DNA from: Tetrapyrgos nigripes | Taxonomy: Eukaryota > Basidiomycota > Agaricomycetes > Agaricales > Campanellaceae | Direction: 5' to 3' | DNA length: 64,000 bases | NCBI GenBank assembly: GCA_013368315.1 | Contig: JAACJM010000047.1 | Coordinates: forward strand, 62,001 to 126,000 | In this document: positions 59,065-64,000 of the stretch, one piece after another | Position numbering within the stretch: position 1 is the stretch's first letter | Layout: each line of letters begins with the position of its first letter | The notes under the pieces: model-generated | Database searches by the model: none | Seen by the model: the letters and a program-made list of their open reading frames with translations, nothing else | What the model was told of the DNA's origin: nothing | Position numbers and translations under genes: made by a program

Positions 59065-59137
59065 TTTGGAACGAAAAGTCGGAGTTTGAAAATTTCCAAC
59101 AATCCAGTTATTCCCTGCCAAAGCCTTCGCCTCGTTC
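59065..59137. promoter_or_regulatory. 73-bp bidirectional promoter, FAL1 / SF3A3
   Basis: Only 73 bp lie between the start codons of the two divergent genes, so they must share or overlap promoters. The sequence has AT-rich GAAAATTTCC (59089-59098) and a CCTTCGCC element; no TATA box. Both products act in pre-mRNA splicing. Confidence 0.55.
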
Positions 59138-60973
59138 ATGGATTCAGTTCTCGAAGTTCAGCGCCAGACTCACGAGCAAATCGAGCGGTTCGAACGCACA
59201 CTCTACACTCTTCTCTCCAGAAATCACCCCGCACACCAACAGAACCTCCAGGCAGAGCACAGAGCTTCCCAGGTCCTTGACCGCACCCAAACCCTTGCAG
59301 CCGAACTCAACAATCTCTACCAAGATGAAGATACTCGCAAAGCTGAGATAGAGTCCCTCTCTTCACTCTCAAATAACCAGGGAGATCTTTCCGAATTCTA
59401 CTCGCGGTTGGTTAAACTCCGAGAGCATCACGCCAAGTATCCTGATTCTGTCGCAGCCAATTTCGAATCCGAACTCGCTGCTCTTCTTGAGGAGCCTGAC
59501 CAAGATGGAGACGACTATGAAGAAGAAGATCGTGCGTTGGTTCCTTTGTGCATTTTAGTCGTGCTAAATTCTCTTATAGCTGTTTCTCTACTTTTCTCCG
59601 GCGAAGAGGCATACGGCAAATACCTCGACCTCTACGTAAACCATGTCGCGTACACCAACCTCAAAAACATCGGAAAACGCCCGGGATACCTTCAGTACCT
59701 TGACCTGCTGATAAATGCGCAGTCTGACGCCCTGCATGGAGAATTATCCAAAGAGACGCGTTTCACAAAGGACTACGAGACGTGCGCGCAATTAACCTTT
59801 TTTGGAACGCACTTTCTTAACTCTCTCTAGGTACATCAAAAACCTTCATACGTATCTCCTCTCCTTTTCAAACCGTACCCAGCCTCTCGTAGATATCGAC
59901 ACAGAGCAAGCAGAGGCACGGCTCGAATTTCAGAAAAAATGGGAAGCCGGTGAACTCAAAGACTGGGAGGACGCGTCTGCAAATGGTGAAAATGGTGCTT
60001 CTGCCAATGGTGCTGGAATTTGGTGTTCTGCATGTACGTCTTTCCTTTCAACACTTCGTTACAAAACCCTAATTTAAGCAGGTCAGAAAACACTACTCCA
60101 AACAAACCGTCTACGATGCACACCTCACATCCAGGAAACATCTGAAAGCCGCCGCGAAACAAGCAGAAGCAGGTGCTCCAGCCGATTCAGCTCCTCCTAA
60201 CCCGAATGGCACCCAACAACCCGATACTTCCAATCACGTCCCTGTCCAATCTAAACTGCAATCTAGATTGCATTCTTCCGCTCTACACACTCATCTCTGC
60301 ACCGCTCTACTAAAATCCTTCATAACTACGCTCAACGAAACCAAGTCCAATGTGGAGAGACGGTTCTCATTAACTGCAAGAGAACGTGAGCAAGAGCTTC
60401 TCGAGCAAGCCAAGCCACAGCCTGCGGCTGCAGCTAATGGAAAGAAAGAAGGCGAGGGAGAGGAGGAAGAAGAGGAGGAAGAAGAAAGGATATACAATCC
60501 CTTGAAACTTCCTCTGGGATGGGACGGAAAACCTATCCCGTATTGGTTGTATAAACTGCACGGGTTGGGAGTGGAGTATAGATGTGAGATATGTTCTGAC
60601 CATGTGTATATGGGAAGGTAAGAATACCATTAGTTCCATTGAGATGAACGCTGATGAATGGTATACAGGAAAAACTTTGACCGACATTTCCAAGAGTCCC
60701 GACACGCCTTCGGTATGCGGGCGCTTGGGTTACCTAATACCAAGCATTTCCATGAGATTACGAAGATAGAGGATGCATTAGCTCGTGAGTGTTTCCTATC
60801 TCACTTCAGTCAAAATTGTTGATTGTTGATTCTCCTCAGTCGCTGAAAAGCTCAAGCAAGAGGGCCGACATGAAATATTCGAACAGGAAACCATGGAGGA
60901 ACTAGAGGATGACGAGGGCAATGTGTATAGCCGCAAGACCTATGAAGATCTTAAGAAGCAAGGTATTATTTAA
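59138..60973 (+). CDS. SF3A3: Splicing factor 3A subunit 3 (SF3a60/Prp9)
   Basis: U2 snRNP SF3a subunit needed for pre-spliceosome formation. The start [20 protein letters not shown] (SF3a60/Prp9 N-terminal helix) leads to [20 protein letters not shown] and the conserved [20 protein letters not shown], then [11 protein letters not shown] first zinc finger is in [20 protein letters not shown] and TSRKHLK. A Glu-rich linker precedes [40 protein letters not shown] and, after an intron, [20 protein letters not shown] with NTKHFHEIT, the matrin-type zinc finger that defines the family. The C terminus has [20 protein letters not shown]. Five introns; about 520 residues. The 3' end faces the synaptojanin-like gene 197 bp away. 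Confidence 0.96.
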
Positions 60974-61170
60974 AAAGACATCATCCACTGGCTCTATGCA
61001 TTCGCCAGCTTCTTGGAACTGGGTATTTAATCCAGGCGTTTAACCTGTTTATCATAATAAGGTTTTGGTGAATGTTGTCCGTGTAATGAGTCCATACTTT
61101 AGGCGTGTTCCTGGTACAAAGAATGCGAGTAGGATATGATACATGTATGCTCTTTCTTCTAAAGGTGTCG

Positions 61171-64000
61171 TCACGATGTACTAGAGTTATCAGCACCAGG
61201 TTTCGTCGATCGAGGTGGTGGAGGTGGAGGTGGTCGCTTCGTCGCTCCTGGTCCTTTTGAATCACCGGTACCATTTGCACTATTCGTGATGGTGGGTTCT
61301 GGACTGGCGGATGAGGATCCAGAAAAAAGGACCGTTGGTTTTAGTGTGGGCGTCGTAATCATTGTCGACGTAGGCAGAGACAATGCGTGTGTGTACAGTT
61401 CTTCGTCTGACGACGAAGGGGAAGAAGACAAGGGTGTATCGGTCGGAGAGTCGAAGGGATTCGTGTGTCTATGATGCTTCGAGGGGTCGAATTCGGAAAA
61501 AGAAATCAATCCGTCTGGATGGTCGGCTCCATTCCACCATGCTGCTGTGTCTGAACTAGGTGGCGGATCTGCACAAGGAACAAGGGTTAAAGATGACTTG
61601 GCTGAAGATTTGTCGACTCACATTCACTATTCTTGTAGTCATCCGGTAATGATAGCGATGCCAGCTTTTCATCAAGGTTTTCTCCGGGAGAGGTTGATAA
61701 GACGCTGTCTAGCAGCAATTTGGACAGATGGGCCCGCTTTGCTCCATCGATAACCCTGACATTCGCATGGAAGATGCTGAAGACAGGTCTGTGATCAGAG
61801 CCTTTGAGTTCGGCGCGAGAGTAGACTGAGAGGTCGAGTTGACGTCCACGATACAGTACTCGGTCTGAAATCCACTCAAGATCAGTTGCTGTATTAAAAA
61901 TACTAAGAAGGATGCCTGACCTGTCCAGGCAGGTATTCTCATCTTTTCACTCGTATCGTAGTTATCTGTACCGAGATCATATCGGTAGGTTGGCCGGAAA
62001 AGGAGAGGTCCTTCTTCGTATCCCACAAAGGCCTGTCGCAGGTCCATTACATGTTTAAGCTGGGAAATAGTAAGATCTAGCAGGTCTGAAGGGATAGAAC
62101 GAGGATGACAGACCTGGTCAGCGGCAACCAAGCCATCGAAATTGCCTGTCTGCGCCAAAGATCGGACGGTGTCATTGTCAAGGTTGATACGATAGTTGGT
62201 ATCTGCTAGCCAAATGATGTTGCTAAAGCCTCGGATTAACACTGAACCTTCGACGAGGGGCACGCTTCAGTGGAACTCACTCATGGCTAGATATAGTCTT
62301 TTCTTTAAGGAACCGCAACCCGTTGACGATCGTCCAGTAATCTTGATTCCTTTCTTCGACATTCGCGTGACCAGCAGCAAGGTGTGCAGTCAGGAAACAG
62401 AAGTTTGTATCGTGGTAGTCTAATCGGATACCAACCGCTCCTTTGTTTCCAGACATCCCTCTTAGGCCAGTCTGTGATGTCAAGTTAGTAAGGTATTAGT
62501 AACGAGATGTGATTGAATCCGAGCCTTGCGAGATGTGGCTTCCACGTTCCTGATCACCGAAGCCAGTTCGGATTTCACCAGGACGACCAGAGCAGTACCT
62601 ACGAGCTACGGGTGCAATAACGCTCGATCAGTGAGGTTCTTTTAACGGAGAAAGGTCAAAATATAGACAACCTGCTCGCTCCTGAGAAGAACATAGCTAG
62701 ACTTCTTGTTCGGTCTTCTGTCCAGCGTGTCTAGTATCCTGTGTTCCCATACTCGCCTGACATGACAATAAGTTGTCGGGAAGATAATCGCCGCCGAAGC
62801 CTGGACTCACCGTTTTTCAGGGTCAGCTTGGACGATCTGCTGTGCTGTTAAAGGTACGATCTCCTGGAATCCGAGGACAAACATGTCCGGGCTAGGACAT
62901 TACATCAACACACGTTGCCCGTGCGTAGGAATCGGATAGCTCACTCTTCAATGCCTGAAAGGTTTTTTTTTGGATGAGATGGCCTGACGGTCTTATTAGA
63001 GTTCAGGCTCACTTTCTCTAGGGAAAAGCCAAGACAACAGGGATTCAGACGGTGGCTAATTGGAAATTCAGCCTAAGTAGAAAGGCCGAAGAAACACCAC
63101 CTACCCGACCGTTCAGATTCCAAGTCCCTACAAAAATGATGCATTTCTTCATTGAAGAGTACTCATTTATCCGATTGTCTAATGCTGCACGAACGGAATC
63201 ATGGATGGGATCAAATATCGTGACTTGTCTCTGGGTGCTCAAATTCCCCTATGATCGTGGACGTTAGCAATACTTGCTCGCAAACGTCATCAGCAGCTTA
63301 CCAAGAACATGTCAATCGCAGTTTGCTTAGCCTTGTCCTGGAAGTTGTTGATATACGCTCGCGAGACACTCTTCGTCGCGTCAGAAAGCACACCTAGTTT
63401 GGCGATCAGTACGGGTAGACCACAGACAGTGTAACTCACCAGCAAGAGTGCGTTTGCCGCTTCGAGTGAAGCTCGTGTTGAGAGCACCTGTTCCTGCATA
63501 TATCTTGGACAAAGCATCACCATTCTCCGCCCAGAGTTCACGATGATGCACCCATAATGCCTGTGCGAGTATCCACTCGCGGCGGACTAGTAGCAGATAA
63601 GACTCTAAAGTCGTCCGGGAGAGAATATCTTGTATGAAATTGGTACGATCAAGACTGGAAGACGGAACTTAGAGCTTGAGATACGCATAGAAAAGGATTA
63701 ATTACCAATCCAAGCAATTGGTCCTGAAGACGCCTTTCTGGTCCGTGATGATCTCGTCGGTACCAGCGTCACACATTGTGAACCCAAATTTATCTATATG
63801 GTCTGTAATGTCTTCAATCCGTCTGTAATTACACGTCAGCTGAAAAAAACTTGAACAAGAAAGATAAACACACCTAAGCTCCCTCATCACGCTATCATGA
63901 CCACCTATCCTCACTTGATTATGGAAGTCGAAATGAGTGATGCTAATGCTATCACCCAGTACACCCCGAGCAATTTGAAGATGCCGGTCATAAGCAGCGG
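61171..64000 (-). CDS. Synaptojanin-like polyphosphoinositide phosphatase (Sac1 + 5-phosphatase), 5' truncated
   Basis: Phosphoinositide phosphatase controlling PI(4,5)P2 in endocytosis and TGN traffic (yeast Inp51/52/53). At the window edge the Sac1 domain is visible: RTNCLDCLDRTN (catalytic Cx5R motif, split by an intron at about 63708), FIQDILSRTTLESYLL and LWAENGDALSKIYAGTGALN. The inositol-5-phosphatase domain follows: CIIFVGTWNLNGR, LFPRENAP, GFQEIVPL, GMSGNKGAVGIRL, NIIWLADTNYRI (metal/substrate motif), IPAWTDRVLY and LKGSDHRPVFSIF. The C-terminal tail is Pro-rich (KRPPPPPPPRSTKPG), a likely SH3 or EF-hand-partner docking region, preceded by SPTDTPLSSSPSSSDEEL. At least ten introns. 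The N-terminal part of Sac1 lies beyond base 64000. Which of the yeast paralogues it matches cannot be told. Confidence 0.92.

Overview
The window is nuclear DNA of a filamentous basidiomycete, most likely an Agaricomycete (mushroom-forming fungus). Genes are densely packed on both strands (about 32 protein-coding genes in 64 kb). Most are interrupted by many GT-AG introns of roughly 50-60 nt, and the predicted proteins are typical fungal housekeeping families. I see no rRNA, tRNA, CRISPR array, prophage or intact transposon. All CDS coordinates are gene spans from start codon to stop codon with introns inside; splice sites were read by eye from reading frame and GT/AG signals.

Layout. 1-5.8 kb: 3'-truncated CFT2/CPSF2 (-) and a divergent HSL-like alpha/beta hydrolase (+). 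6.2-10 kb: two tandem alpha-tubulin genes. 10.2-16.7 kb: a glycerol-3-phosphatase-type HAD phosphatase (-), exocyst SEC15 (+), ARF1 (-) and a dual-specificity phosphatase (-). 17.4-21.8 kb: a basic hypothetical protein, a DUF3245-like nuclear protein (-), Gemin2/SIP1 (+) and a GPI-anchored Ser/Thr-rich protein (+). 22-25.7 kb: quinolinate phosphoribosyltransferase BNA6 (+), a convergent ACMSD-like decarboxylase (-) and a possibly mitochondrial hypothetical protein (+). 26.5-35.9 kb: a Ser-rich single-pass membrane protein, an enoyl-CoA hydratase, exocyst SEC10 (-), L-rhamnonate dehydratase (+) and an NAD(P)-binding protein (-). 36-47.3 kb: RIX1/PELP1 (+), an RRN11-like Pol I factor (-), a LAA2-like clathrin accessory protein (+) and the Pol I largest subunit RPA190 (+). 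47.5-52.4 kb: a CDK-site-rich KEN-box protein, LCL2, a four-TM protein (-), a GPI-anchored PEBP and SF3B6. 52.4-57.35 kb: a gene-free interval. 57.35-64 kb: FAL1/eIF4A3 (-), SF3A3 (+) and a synaptojanin-like phosphatase (-, N terminus beyond the window).

Themes. Membrane traffic: SEC15, SEC10, ARF1, LAA2-like, synaptojanin-like. Pol I and ribosome biogenesis: RIX1, RRN11-like, RPA190. RNA processing: CFT2, Gemin2, SF3B6, FAL1, SF3A3. NAD/tryptophan metabolism: BNA6 and the ACMSD-like gene, arranged tail to tail.

I found no convincing undescribed multi-gene system. The most notable signals are: the Pol I catalytic loop encoded by three consecutive micro-exons (14, 18, 21 nt); an 11-nt micro-exon before the ARF1 P-loop; 3'-biased intron difference between the tandem alpha-tubulins; an uncharacterised CDK-site-rich KEN-box protein with two MCB elements in its promoter; an apparent GC-AG intron; and a ~5 kb gene-free island.
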